Part shown: positions 45,454 to 53,942 of the stretch, piece after piece
Layout: each line of letters starts with the position of its first letter
Numbering within the stretch: position 1 is the first letter of the stretch
From: Nisaea acidiphila
Lineage (GTDB): Bacteria; Pseudomonadota; Alphaproteobacteria; Thalassobaculales; Thalassobaculaceae
NCBI RefSeq assembly: GCF_024662015.1
Contig: NZ_CP102480.1
Span: 310,001 to 374,000 of the forward strand
Length of the DNA stretch: 64,000 nucleotides
Direction: 5' to 3'
Notes under the pieces: generated by a model
The model's database searches: none
What the model saw: only the letters and a program-made list of their open reading frames with translations
Told to the model about the DNA's origin: nothing
Position numbers and translations under genes: made by a program

Positions 45454-46104
45454 ATGATCATGCCGGTTCCCGCACTTGAAGAGCCGGGACGCGACTGCCC
45501 GCTCTGCCCCCGCCTCGTCGCGTTCCGCGACGCCAACAGGGAGAAATTTCCGGATTGGCATAACGGTCCGGTGGTTTCCTTCGGACCGAAGGCGGCAGCT
45601 TTCCTGATCGTCGGCCTGGCGCCGGGCCTTCGCGGCGCCAACCGGACCGCGCGACCATTTACCGGCGATTATGCGGGCGACCTGCTCTACCAGACGCTCG
45701 GCCGGTTCGGCTTTACCAGCGGCAGCTACGATCGCGAGGGAGACGACGACCTCGCACTCGTCGATTGCCGCATCACCAACGCCGTCCGCTGCGTGCCGCC
45801 GGAAAACAAGCCGGTCGGCGCCGAGGTCAAAGCCTGCGCGCCTTTTCTCCAAATGGAGCTGGCCGGTTCACGCCGGGTCGTCCTGGCGCTCGGCGGTCTG
45901 GCCCACGGCGCGATTCTCTCGGCGCTCGGCATCCCGAAGAACCGCTTCAAGTTCGGGCACAATGCGGTGCATGAACCCGGCGCCGGTTTTACGCTGGTGA
46001 ATTCCTACCACTGCTCGCGCTACAACACGAACACGGGCAAGCTCACCGAAGAGATGTTCGAGGATGTTTTCCGGACCGTGCGCGGTCTTGTCGACGGGAA
46101 ATAA
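45454..46104 (+). CDS. Uracil-DNA glycosylase, family 5 (UdgB-like)
   Basis: This 216-residue protein has an iron-sulphur-type uracil glycosylase layout: Cys15 and Cys18 in CPLC, and Cys113 and Cys128, the probable 4Fe-4S ligands. Motif A is GLAPGLRGANRTARPFTGD (residues 54-72). It lacks the usual catalytic Asp, as in family 5 enzymes, which also remove hypoxanthine and oxidised bases. The second motif is NSYHCSRYNTNTGKLT near residue 180, with His-Cys-Ser in place of the usual His-Pro-Ser. It excises deaminated bases for base-excision repair and is read with the NYN gene. Confidence 0.88.
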   Translation: MIMPVPALEEPGRDCPLCPRLVAFRDANREKFPDWHNGPVVSFGPKAAAFLIVGLAPGLRGANRTARPFTGDYAGDLLYQTLGRFGFTSGSYDREGDDDLALVDCRITNAVRCVPPENKPVGAEVKACAPFLQMELAGSRRVVLALGGLAHGAILSALGIPKNRFKFGHNAVHEPGAGFTLVNSYHCSRYNTNTGKLTEEMFEDVFRTVRGLVDGK

Positions 46105-46113
46105 AGCCCGGCC

Positions 46114-46584
46114 TTAGCCTTTGTCGCGGATCAGGCGGGCCTTCTCTCGCTGCCAATCGCGCTTCTTCTCGGTATCGCGCTTGTCCCGCTGCTTCTTTCC
46201 CTTGGCAATGCCGAGCGCGAGCTTGGCGATGCCCCGCCGGTTGAAATAGAGCTGCAGTGGCACGAGGGTCGCACCCTCGCGCTGGATCAGGCCAAGCAGC
46301 TTGTCCCTCTCCTTCTTGTGCACCAGAAGACGCCGCGGCCGGCGCGGTTCGTGGTTGAACGGTTCGGCCGCGGGATATTCCGGGATATGCGCATTGAAGA
46401 GGGTCAGCTCGCCTCGGTCCTGACCCGCATAGGACTCGCCGATGCTCGCCTTGCCGTCGCGCAGGCTTTTCACCTCGGAGCCGGTCAACACAAGACCGGC
46501 TTCGAGTGTGTCCTCGATAAAGTAATCGTGCCGCGCACGACGGTTCTTGGCGATCACGTGGTCGCCTGATTTCTGTCCCGCCAT
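46114..46584 (-). CDS. smpB: SsrA-binding protein SmpB
   Basis: This 156-residue partner of tmRNA rescues stalled ribosomes. The beta-barrel contains [32 protein letters not shown] and the segment [19 protein letters not shown]. The C-terminal tail is rich in Lys and Arg ([20 protein letters not shown]) as in all SmpB. The tmRNA gene itself is not in the window. It follows dapA on the same strand and converges with the glycosylase gene. Confidence 0.96.
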   Translation of the reverse strand: MAGQKSGDHVIAKNRRARHDYFIEDTLEAGLVLTGSEVKSLRDGKASIGESYAGQDRGELTLFNAHIPEYPAAEPFNHEPRRPRRLLVHKKERDKLLGLIQREGATLVPLQLYFNRRGIAKLALGIAKGKKQRDKRDTEKKRDWQREKARLIRDKG

Positions 46585-46605
46585 GGGAAGAGTTCCTTCA
46601 ACCGC

Positions 46606-46623
46606 CGGGCCGGCCCCGGCCCG
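46606..46623. other. GC-rich hairpin between dapA and smpB
   Basis: CGGGCCGG (46606-46613) and CCGGCCCG (46616-46623) form a perfect 8-bp inverted repeat with two spacer bases. It lies directly after the dapA stop and 22 bases before smpB. There is no T-run. It may reduce readthrough or stabilise the dapA transcript. Confidence 0.35.
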
Positions 46624-46627
46624 CTGA

Positions 46628-47503
46628 TCAGTTCAGCAGACCGGCATGCCGGAGGGCGGATTCCACTTTCTGTTTGCTGCTGTCGGCAATCTCGCAGATC
46701 GGCAGACGCGCGGTCGCCTCGCAGATGCCGAGCAGGCTGGCTGCATATTTCACCGGTCCCGGGCTGCTCTCGCAGAAGAGGGCCTGATGCAGCGGGTAGA
46801 GCCGGTCGTTGATGGTCATGACCGTATCCAGATCGCCGGAGCGCCAGGCACGATGCATTTCCGAAAGCGGCCCCGGCGCCACATTGGCGGTCACCGAAAT
46901 GCAACCGTGTCCGCCCTGCGAAAGGTACGGCACGACCGTCCCGTCCTCGCCTGAGAGCTGACAGAAGTCCGGTCCGATCGCGAGCCTTGTCTCGATGGGG
47001 CGCGTGGCGCTTGCCGTCGCGTCCTTGACCCCGACGATATTCGGGATCTCGGAAAGCCGCTTCATGGTATCGACCGACATGTCGATCACGCTGCGAGGCG
47101 GGATATTGTAGATCAGGATCGGAATATCAACCGCATCCGCGATCGCCTTGAAATGGCGATACATGCCTTCCTGAGTCGGCTTGTTGTAATAGGGCGTCAC
47201 GATCAGCGCGGCGTCGGCACCGGCTTCCTTGGCATGCTGCGTCAGCTCGATCGCCTCTTCGGTCGAATTCGAGCCGGTACCGGCGATCACCGGCACGCGA
47301 CCGGCCGCCTGATCGATGCAGATCTCGACCACCTGCTTGTGCTCTTCATGGCTGAGCGTCGGAGACTCACCCGTCGTCCCGGTCGGGATCAGACCGTCCG
47401 TACCCTGCTCGATCTGCCAGTCGACAAATTTTCGGAACGCGGCCTCGTCGACCGCGCCGTTTTTGAACGGCGTGATCAATGCTACCAAGGATCCCTTAAA
47501 CAT
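46628..47503 (-). CDS. dapA: 4-hydroxy-tetrahydrodipicolinate synthase
   Basis: This 291-residue TIM-barrel lyase condenses pyruvate with aspartate semialdehyde, the first committed step of lysine and diaminopimelate synthesis. The Schiff-base Lys160 lies in IVGVKDATA, Tyr132 in LIYNIPPRS and the GTTGESPTL loop is at residues 42-50. ATG 47503 gives the standard [13 protein letters not shown] start. An in-frame GTG at 47527, 24 bases upstream, has a better ribosome site (AGGAGA) and would add eight residues. Confidence 0.95.
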   Translation of the reverse strand: MFKGSLVALITPFKNGAVDEAAFRKFVDWQIEQGTDGLIPTGTTGESPTLSHEEHKQVVEICIDQAAGRVPVIAGTGSNSTEEAIELTQHAKEAGADAALIVTPYYNKPTQEGMYRHFKAIADAVDIPILIYNIPPRSVIDMSVDTMKRLSEIPNIVGVKDATASATRPIETRLAIGPDFCQLSGEDGTVVPYLSQGGHGCISVTANVAPGPLSEMHRAWRSGDLDTVMTINDRLYPLHQALFCESSPGPVKYAASLLGICEATARLPICEIADSSKQKVESALRHAGLLN

Positions 47504-47568
47504 CGGATTTCCAGCATTGTAGGCCACGACTCGTCTCCTGCCGATTGGCAATGGTTAGAAAGACCGGG

Positions 47569-47597
47569 ACCATACGCCCCGCACCGCAGAGGGACAA
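47569..47597 (-). promoter_or_regulatory. Candidate dapA promoter
   Basis: On the minus strand TTGTCC (47597-47592), 17 bases, then TATGGT (47574-47569). Each box matches consensus at about four of six positions. The leader would be about 60 bases to ATG 47503. Confidence 0.4.
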
Positions 47598-47705
47598 GAA
47601 TAAGCATCAGCGTTACGGCAGATTTCCGTTGCGTAGGGCCTTGCAGCCTTGCACGGGTTGGGCTCGATCTGACCGTCCCCGCTCTTGCCCATAGCGCGCG
47701 GTGAC

Positions 47706-47734
47706 TTAGCGTGGCGCCTATTTTCTGCTATTAT
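47706..47734 (+). promoter_or_regulatory. Candidate promoter of the lytic transglycosylase gene
   Basis: TTAGCG (47706-47711), 17 bases, then TATTAT (47729-47734). The -10 box is good and the -35 box poor. The ATG is at 47823, giving a leader of about 80 bases. Confidence 0.3.
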
Positions 47735-47822
47735 ATGGATGGCACATGGAATCCTGCGGTCTCTTAGAAGCACGGGTCGGACATGCACGCCTCAGGCGCC
47801 GACGGGGGAGTAGACACTGCGA

Positions 47823-49952
47823 ATGCTGTTCCGATATGGACCGAATCCGTGGGCCATTGTTGCCGTCGGCGGTTTCCTGCTGAGCGGCCTCTTCGCCTCT
47901 CTACCGCAGGTGAGCTTCGCGACCACTCCGGTTCCCGAAATCCGGCCCGGCAGCCCCGACGTCGAAAGACCGCCTTTACCGATGCCGCGACCGGGCGACC
48001 TGCTGGTTCCGAAGAACAGTTCGACCGTCTACCGGCGGGCCTTTTCCTTCGCGGAAAATGGCAAATGGTCTGCAATCAACAAGCTTGAGCGGCAGCCTAA
48101 AAGACCGGAACTGGAGAAGGTGCTTCTCTGGCTCCGTCTCAAGGATCCGCGGGCCGGCTCCGGCTTCGACGAACTCTCGACGTTCCTGCGCGCGAATCCC
48201 GCTTGGCCCGGCCGGCGCCGCCTGATCGAGCTGGCGGAGCTTCGCATGCCCGAAGATCTGCCGGCGGCAGCCCAGAAAGCGTGGTTCGCGGAGATAGCGC
48301 CGCGCTCGGCCGCGGGGCGGCTGAAATACCTGCGCAGCCTCGAAGGCGGCTCCGACCCGGCACCTCTGGCCGAAGCCGCGCGGGCCTATTGGCACGAAAC
48401 GCCGTTCGGCCTCTCCGACCACCGCGCCTTTCTCAAACGCTACCGGACCTTGCTCCGGACCGAGGACCACTGGATCCGGCTCGACCGCATGCTGTGGAAG
48501 GGTTACCTCTCCTCGGCGCGGCGGGTAATGCCTCTGGTTGAGCGGGACAGACAGAAACTTGCCCTGGCCCGCATGACACTGCGTACCCAGTCTCCGGGCG
48601 TCGACGGCGCCATCAACCGGGTGCCGGACGCGCTGCGCTCCGATCCTGGCCTGCAATATGAAAGATTGCGCTGGCGGCACCGCAAGGGCCGCAAAGACTC
48701 CGCGCTGGAATTGCTCTGGTCGGTTCCGGCCGGACAGGATTTCGCCGATCTCTGGTGGCGCGAACGGGCGCGCCAGATTCGTTACGCGCTCGACGACAAC
48801 CGCACCGAGGATGCCTATCTGCTGTCAGCGGCGCATATCCAGCAAGACGGCTATACCTTTGCCGAGGCCGAGTGGCATGCGGGCTGGATCGCACTGCGGT
48901 TTGCCGACAAACCGACCGAAGCGCTCGCAGCCTTTACGCGCCTCTATGATGGTGTCAGCACGTCGATAAGTCTCGCCCGAGCGGCTTACTGGGCGGGACG
49001 TGCCGCCGAGGAACTGGAGGATACGGATAAGGCTCGACACTGGTACAAACGCGCCGCCGACAACCCGGCGACCTTCTACGGCCAACTTGCCCAGGCACGG
49101 CTCAGCACGGATGCTTTCCGCTTGCCGCGCGAACCGAGGCCGACTCGGGATGCACGCAACCAGTTCCGCGACAGCGAACTGGTCAGGACCGCATCCGCTC
49201 TCAGCCGCCTCGGAGAAGATGAGCTCGCGCGCGATTTCGTCCTGCACCTCTCCTATCTCGCCGACGACGGTCCGGAGGCGGTACTCGTCGCCAGACTGGC
49301 GCGCGAGCTCGGGTATCTGGACCTCGCAGTCCGCGCCGCGCGCAATGCGGCGCGAAAGGGCATCGTACTGGCCGAAACCGGCTATCCGACCCGCTATGCG
49401 ACCGAGCACGGCCCGCTGGAGCCTGCCCTGATGCTGGCAATCATCCGCCAGGAGAGCGGCTTCGATGCGGAAGCCAAGAGCCGCGCTGGGGCACGGGGCC
49501 TGATGCAGCTGATGCCCGCGACCGCACGCCAGGTCTCCAAGACCGTGAAACAGCGCTACTCACAGCGCCGTCTCACCGACGATCCCTACTTCAACATCAC
49601 CCTTGGCCGCGCCTATCTTTCCGGGCTGATCGATCGCTTCGAGGGGAGCTATGTGCTCGCGATCGCCGCCTACAATGCGGGTCCCGGCAATGTCGACCGC
49701 TGGCTCCGGGAGCGCGGCGACCCGCGCAGCGGCGAGGTCGACGTGATCGACTGGATCGAGCGCATTCCGTTCGGCGAGACTCGCAACTATGTCCAGCGCG
49801 TGCTCGAGGGCCTGATCGTTTATCGCGACCGGCTCGGCCGTCACAGTCCCGTGATTTCCTGGGATAAGGTCTCCCCCCGCGACGTCTGGTGCGTTACCGC
49901 TTGTGGAATCCTAATAGACGCGCATCAAGCGTCAGCACCACTTGGGGAGTGA
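47823..49952 (+). CDS. Soluble-type lytic murein transglycosylase
   Basis: This 709-residue exported enzyme cleaves the MurNAc-GlcNAc bond to form anhydro-muropeptides. A signal or anchor segment covers residues 10-33. A long alpha-superhelical domain (about 60-520) is built of repeated helical hairpins. The C-terminal catalytic domain has Glu544 in AIIRQESGFDAEAKSRAG, then RGLMQLMPATA and AYNAGPGNVDRWL. Layout and length match Slt70. The ribosome site GGGGGAG is about 12 bases before the ATG. It precedes a dehalogenase gene by 6 bases. Confidence 0.94.
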   Translation: MLFRYGPNPWAIVAVGGFLLSGLFASLPQVSFATTPVPEIRPGSPDVERPPLPMPRPGDLLVPKNSSTVYRRAFSFAENGKWSAINKLERQPKRPELEKVLLWLRLKDPRAGSGFDELSTFLRANPAWPGRRRLIELAELRMPEDLPAAAQKAWFAEIAPRSAAGRLKYLRSLEGGSDPAPLAEAARAYWHETPFGLSDHRAFLKRYRTLLRTEDHWIRLDRMLWKGYLSSARRVMPLVERDRQKLALARMTLRTQSPGVDGAINRVPDALRSDPGLQYERLRWRHRKGRKDSALELLWSVPAGQDFADLWWRERARQIRYALDDNRTEDAYLLSAAHIQQDGYTFAEAEWHAGWIALRFADKPTEALAAFTRLYDGVSTSISLARAAYWAGRAAEELEDTDKARHWYKRAADNPATFYGQLAQARLSTDAFRLPREPRPTRDARNQFRDSELVRTASALSRLGEDELARDFVLHLSYLADDGPEAVLVARLARELGYLDLAVRAARNAARKGIVLAETGYPTRYATEHGPLEPALMLAIIRQESGFDAEAKSRAGARGLMQLMPATARQVSKTVKQRYSQRRLTDDPYFNITLGRAYLSGLIDRFEGSYVLAIAAYNAGPGNVDRWLRERGDPRSGEVDVIDWIERIPFGETRNYVQRVLEGLIVYRDRLGRHSPVISWDKVSPRDVWCVTACGILIDAHQASAPLGE

Positions 49953-49958
49953 CACCGC

Positions 49959-50663
49959 ATGCCTGCTCATCCGTCCTTCGCAGGCATCCAGGCCTGCGTC
50001 TTCGATGCCTATGGAACCCTGTTCGACGTCCATTCCGCCGTCGCCCAGTGCCGAGGCATGTTTCCGGATCCCGACGCCCAGGCGGACAAGACGTCCGATA
50101 TGTGGCGCACCAAGCAGCTGCAATACACTTGGCTGAGAGGGCTGCAGAATCGGCATGCCGAATTCTGGCAAGTTACCGGAGACGCGCTCGATTTTTCTCT
50201 TGAGTCCGTCCTCGGCAATCTCGGACCGGCCGGGCTGCGGGACGCTCTGATGGACAGCTACCTCACTCTCCATGCCTATCCGGAAGTGCTCGGCGTTCTG
50301 AAGTCCCTGAAAGAACGGGGCCTGAAGACCGCTATCCTCTCGAACGGCTCGCCCATGATGCTGGAGAAGGTCTGCGAGACCTCGGGCGTCGGCGCGCTGA
50401 TGGATGCGGTTCTCTCGGTCGAGGAGGTCGGCATCTACAAGCCCCATCCTTCCGTCTACCAGCTCGCCGTCGACCGGCTCGGCGTGCATGCGGATCATAT
50501 CTCGTTCCAGAGTTCCAATGCCTGGGATGCGACCGCCGCATCCGCCTTCGGCTTCAAGGTGGCCTGGTGCAACCGTTTCGGTCAGGCGCGGGAGCGTCTG
50601 CCGGGCGAACCGAACGCCGAAATCAAGAGCCTCGCCGAATTACCGCCGCTGCTCGGCGATTGA
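49959..50663 (+). CDS. Haloacid dehalogenase, type II
   Basis: This 234-residue HAD hydrolase has the nucleophile Asp16 in CVFDAYGTLFD. ILSNGSPMML is motif 2, the Lys in EVGIYKPHPSVYQLA is motif 3, and SSNAWDATAASAFGF is the C-terminal motif. This last motif and the FDAYGTLFDVHS opening are typical of L-2-haloacid dehalogenases, which replace a halogen with hydroxyl by an ester intermediate. Natural substrates may be haloacetates in a marine setting. That is inference. Confidence 0.88.
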   Translation: MPAHPSFAGIQACVFDAYGTLFDVHSAVAQCRGMFPDPDAQADKTSDMWRTKQLQYTWLRGLQNRHAEFWQVTGDALDFSLESVLGNLGPAGLRDALMDSYLTLHAYPEVLGVLKSLKERGLKTAILSNGSPMMLEKVCETSGVGALMDAVLSVEEVGIYKPHPSVYQLAVDRLGVHADHISFQSSNAWDATAASAFGFKVAWCNRFGQARERLPGEPNAEIKSLAELPPLLGD

Positions 50664-50767
50664 CTCCATGACAATCCCGGCGTTGCGCGACTGAGCGGGC
50701 GCTCCTATCGTTCTGGGGGCCTGCCATTCGGGTGGGGCATCCCATTTCAATCAGGAGACCGCTTGCC

Positions 50768-51772
50768 ATGAACGAGCTTTCAGCACCGCTTACCGCGCCC
50801 GCATTCGCCGATGTGGAAGCTGCCGCCAAGCGTCTGGAAGGCAAGGCCGTCCGCACGCCGCTGCTCGAAGCCCCTCTGCTGAACGCAAAGCTGAATGCTC
50901 GCCTGCTGGTCAAACCCGAATGCCTGCAGCGCACCGGCTCGTTCAAATATCGCGGCGCCGTCAACCGGCTCTCCCTCATCCCGGAGGCCGACCGCGCTAG
51001 GGGCGTGCTCGCCTACTCCTCCGGCAACCATGCCCAAGGCGTCGCCTATGCGGCGAGCGAGCTCGGCATCAAGGCCAGCATCATCATGCCGAAGGATGCT
51101 CCGGAACTGAAGATCGGCAATACCCGCGCCTATGGCGCCGAGGTCATTCTCTATGACCGCTATTCCGAGAACCGGGAAGAAATCGGTCAGCGGATCGCCG
51201 CCGAGACCGGCGCGACGCTGGTCCGCCCCTATGACGATCCGGGCATCATCGCGGGCCAGGGCACGATCGGGCTCGAAATTGCAGCTCAGGCCGCGGAGAT
51301 CGGCGCGAAACTGGATGCCGTTATCGTCTGCTGCGGCGGCGGCGGACTTGTTTCCGGCGTCGCCCTCGCCCTCGACGGCGCCGCGCCGGGTGTCCCGGTC
51401 TATTCCGCCGAGCCGGAGAATTTCGACGACATGGCGCGCTCGCTCGCCAGCGGCAAGCACGAGCGCAACGATCCCGACGCCCGCTCGATCTGCGATGCGA
51501 TTGTGACGCCGACACCCGGGCAGATCACTTTCGGAATCAGCAAGAAGCTGCTCGCCGGCGGCCTCGCCGTCTCTGACGGCGAAGCGCTGGACGCAATGGC
51601 AGCGGCCTTCCGCTACCTGAAGATCGTGGTCGAGCCGGGCGGCGCCGTAGCGCTCGCAGCCGCGCTCAGCGGCAAGCTCGATATCGAAGGAAAGACGGTC
51701 GCCGTGGTCTGTTCCGGCGGCAATGCGGACGCGGAAATGTTCACCCGCGCCCTATCCCGTCAGCAGGACTGA
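50768..51772 (+). CDS. Threonine/serine dehydratase-like PLP enzyme (no ACT domain)
   Basis: This 334-residue fold-type II PLP enzyme has Lys60 in TGSFKYRGAVN, the loop SSGNHAQGVAYAA and the phosphate-binding CCGGGGLVSGVAL. It ends without the regulatory ACT domain of the paralogue at 27943-29181. It could be a serine/threonine dehydratase, a serine racemase or a hydroxyaspartate dehydratase, and sequence alone does not decide. ATG 50768 has AGGAG upstream; a longer frame begins at 50732. Confidence 0.9.
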   Translation: MNELSAPLTAPAFADVEAAAKRLEGKAVRTPLLEAPLLNAKLNARLLVKPECLQRTGSFKYRGAVNRLSLIPEADRARGVLAYSSGNHAQGVAYAASELGIKASIIMPKDAPELKIGNTRAYGAEVILYDRYSENREEIGQRIAAETGATLVRPYDDPGIIAGQGTIGLEIAAQAAEIGAKLDAVIVCCGGGGLVSGVALALDGAAPGVPVYSAEPENFDDMARSLASGKHERNDPDARSICDAIVTPTPGQITFGISKKLLAGGLAVSDGEALDAMAAAFRYLKIVVEPGGAVALAAALSGKLDIEGKTVAVVCSGGNADAEMFTRALSRQQD

Positions 51773-51805
51773 CGGGAAATCCGTTTCGGAGATCGCGCCC
51801 CGGCC

Positions 51806-52309
51806 TCAGGCCAGAGCGCGGCTTCCTTCTTCCTTGGCGGCCTGATCGCCTGAAGCCGGCTTCGGGGCACCAACAAGCGCCGCCGGCGCCAGCTCCGGCT
51901 TCGCGCCGATCCGCTCCAGCGCCTTCTTTTCGCCCGGCTTGTCTTCCGGGAAATGACGGCAATTGCCTTCGAAGAAAGCACCTGGCTCGATCGTCAGGCG
52001 TTCCTGAACGACATCTGCGATGACCCGCGCCGTCTTGTTCAGGGTGACGTGCCGAGCCTTGACCTGACCGGTCACCGCACCGGCGATGATGATCGCCTCG
52101 GCCTCGATCGAGCCCCGAACCACCGCAGTCGCGCTGATCGTCAGCTTCTTGCTGGTAATGTCGCCCTCGACAGTCCCGTCGACCTGCATGTCACCGTCAC
52201 TGACGAGGTTCCCGTTCACAACGAGATCGGCACTCAGAATGGAAGGCGCAGCCTGCTTCTGTGGCGCCTGCTGCGGTCCACGACCGCCACTATCCTTTTT
52301 TGAAAACAT
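51806..52309 (-). CDS. Bactofilin
   Basis: This 167-residue cytoskeletal protein polymerises without nucleotide. The central beta-helix (residues about 25-115) shows the repeating pattern GNLVSDGDMQVDGTVEGDI, then VRGSIEAEAIIIAGAVTGQV and KTARVIADVVQERLTIEPGA. Short flexible ends flank it, a Gln/Pro-rich N-terminus and an Ala/Pro-rich C-terminus. The start overlaps the end of the M23 peptidase gene by 20 bases. Bactofilin genes beside M23 peptidases are known to control cell shape or localise wall synthesis in several bacteria. Confidence 0.93.
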   Translation of the reverse strand: MFSKKDSGGRGPQQAPQKQAAPSILSADLVVNGNLVSDGDMQVDGTVEGDITSKKLTISATAVVRGSIEAEAIIIAGAVTGQVKARHVTLNKTARVIADVVQERLTIEPGAFFEGNCRHFPEDKPGEKKALERIGAKPELAPAALVGAPKPASGDQAAKEEGSRALA

Positions 52310-53756
52310 ATCGTCCCGCCTTCAGAAAATTTCGCGGATTCAAAGGTCTGTTCTTGTAACGCACCTCATAGTGCAAATGCGGCGCCGTACTCCGGCCCGA
52401 ATTGCCCATGCGTCCGATAACTTCACCAAGGCCAATCTCTTGGCCAACCTTGACCTCGATCTTGCTCAGGTGAGCGTAGCGCGTCGTGATGTTGTTGCCA
52501 TGATCGATTTCCACGATGCGTCCATAAAACCGCTCTCTCTGAGCGCGAATGACCTTGCCCGGCGCCGCTGACATCACTTCCTGCTTGCGCGGACCCGACA
52601 TATCGAGACCGGCATGCATCGCCCAACGCCCGTTAATCGGATCTTTCCGGCGTCCGAACCCGCTGGTGAAGTAATAGTCCTTCATCGGCGCAATCAGCGG
52701 CACCGAAAGATAGACATCGCGGAGCTGCTCCCAGCGCGAAAGCCTCAGCTCAAGTTGCGCCTCCGGAGAGTCCGCCTCCGAACGCTCCGGCTGCAGCTCC
52801 GGGTGATACGGAATGAACGGGCCGCCCTGCCCCATGATCATGCCTTCGGGCATCGGCGCGATCCGCTCGAGATCGAGCCCGGTCCGGCGCAGCACCGCCT
52901 CGACGGCGTGAATGTTATTCAGCGCCCGGTCCGAAATCAGCTCCAGGCGGCGCTGATGCTCCGAGTCGATATCGGCAAGCCGCGCCTCAAGAGAGGAAAT
53001 CCGTGCCCGCAGCGCGTCGTTCTCGGACGCCCCCGAACTCCTCTCGAGCATCACCGTCCGCAGGTCGGAACGCATTCGGGCGATCGTGTCCGTCAGTTGC
53101 TCGCGCTGAGCCTCCGATTCGGCCAGTTCGTTGTTGAGGCGCCAGAGCCGGCCGTCGAGCTTTTCCCGTTCGGCCGCGATCTCGTTCTTCTCCGCCTCGA
53201 GGGTCACGAGGTGGGTACGCAAATTGCTGATATGAGTCTCAAGCCCGTTATTCTTCGCCGTCATGCGGCGCAGTTCGCGGCCGAGCAGGCTGAACTGGTC
53301 GTTCAGCGCCTTACGGCCCGCATTGATACGGTCGCGCTCCACCTGCGTGTATTTCAAGCGCGACTCGGTCGAGGTCAAATCGCTCCGGAGGCCTTCATTC
53401 TGATCGAAAAGGCGCTGCAGCTGAGCCTGGGTTTCCTTGAGATCACGCGTGATCGCGACGACAGAAAGCTGATAGTCGGAAACCTGGTCGAGAAGCTGGC
53501 GGTAAGAATCCTGGCTGCGCTGGATCGCGACGTCTTTGCCCTGCAGCAGCTCGTCCTGCATATAGACACCGACCGACGCGAAGCCAAGCCACCCGGCGAG
53601 CATCATCCAGGCGGCGACGACGCCAAGCTGGAACCGAGTACTCAGGGTGAAATAGCGGATACGGGAATCCGAACGCAGAATTACCTCGCGTTCGCGAAAA
53701 ATATGACCAATCCAGGCTGTTATGGTGCTTGCAAGCGAAGTGCTGCGCGTTTCCAT
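52290..53756 (-). CDS. M23 family metallopeptidase with coiled coil
   Basis: This 488-residue envelope protein has one membrane segment (about 44-64), a long coiled coil (about 70-285, with repeated ITRDLKETQAQLQRLF-type heptads) and a C-terminal LytM domain. The zinc residues are present: His and Asp in MHAGLDMSGP and the HLH of APHLHYEVRYKN. It should therefore be an active DD-endopeptidase rather than a degenerate EnvC-type activator. The peptidase acts in the periplasm, while bactofilin, encoded just downstream and overlapping it, is cytoplasmic. The short cytoplasmic N-terminus could link the two. Confidence 0.9.
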   Translation of the reverse strand: METRSTSLASTITAWIGHIFREREVILRSDSRIRYFTLSTRFQLGVVAAWMMLAGWLGFASVGVYMQDELLQGKDVAIQRSQDSYRQLLDQVSDYQLSVVAITRDLKETQAQLQRLFDQNEGLRSDLTSTESRLKYTQVERDRINAGRKALNDQFSLLGRELRRMTAKNNGLETHISNLRTHLVTLEAEKNEIAAEREKLDGRLWRLNNELAESEAQREQLTDTIARMRSDLRTVMLERSSGASENDALRARISSLEARLADIDSEHQRRLELISDRALNNIHAVEAVLRRTGLDLERIAPMPEGMIMGQGGPFIPYHPELQPERSEADSPEAQLELRLSRWEQLRDVYLSVPLIAPMKDYYFTSGFGRRKDPINGRWAMHAGLDMSGPRKQEVMSAAPGKVIRAQRERFYGRIVEIDHGNNITTRYAHLSKIEVKVGQEIGLGEVIGRMGNSGRSTAPHLHYEVRYKNRPLNPRNFLKAGRYVFKKG

Positions 53757-53869
53757 ACGCTAAGAGCCTTGTAGATTCCTTCGACATCCCCACGCGAAGA
53801 GTACCTGCCGGGACCTCGCAAAGCAAGCCGGGGAACATGGCGTTATAGTGTCCGGAAGTTGCCGCGGAA

Positions 53870-53888
53870 AAGGCGAAAGCTTCGCCTT
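53870..53888. other. Inverted repeat in the M23 / hypothetical gene intergenic region
   Basis: AAGGCGAA (53870-53877) and TTCGCCTT (53881-53888) form a perfect 8-bp inverted repeat with a 3-base spacer between two divergent genes. No T-run adjoins, so an operator or an mRNA leader stem is more likely than a terminator. Confidence 0.3.
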
Positions 53889-53942
53889 AAGACCTTGCGA
53901 ATTTATGCCAATCCGACCCGAAAACGGGATAAAATCGCCCAC

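Larger units (their letters stand above)
47504..47822. other. Divergent intergenic region, dapA to lytic transglycosylase gene
   Basis: This 319-base stretch has no convincing gene. It carries promoter-like elements for both flanking genes (47569-47597 minus and 47706-47734 plus). No repeat, tRNA or riboswitch fold was recognised in it. Confidence 0.6.
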
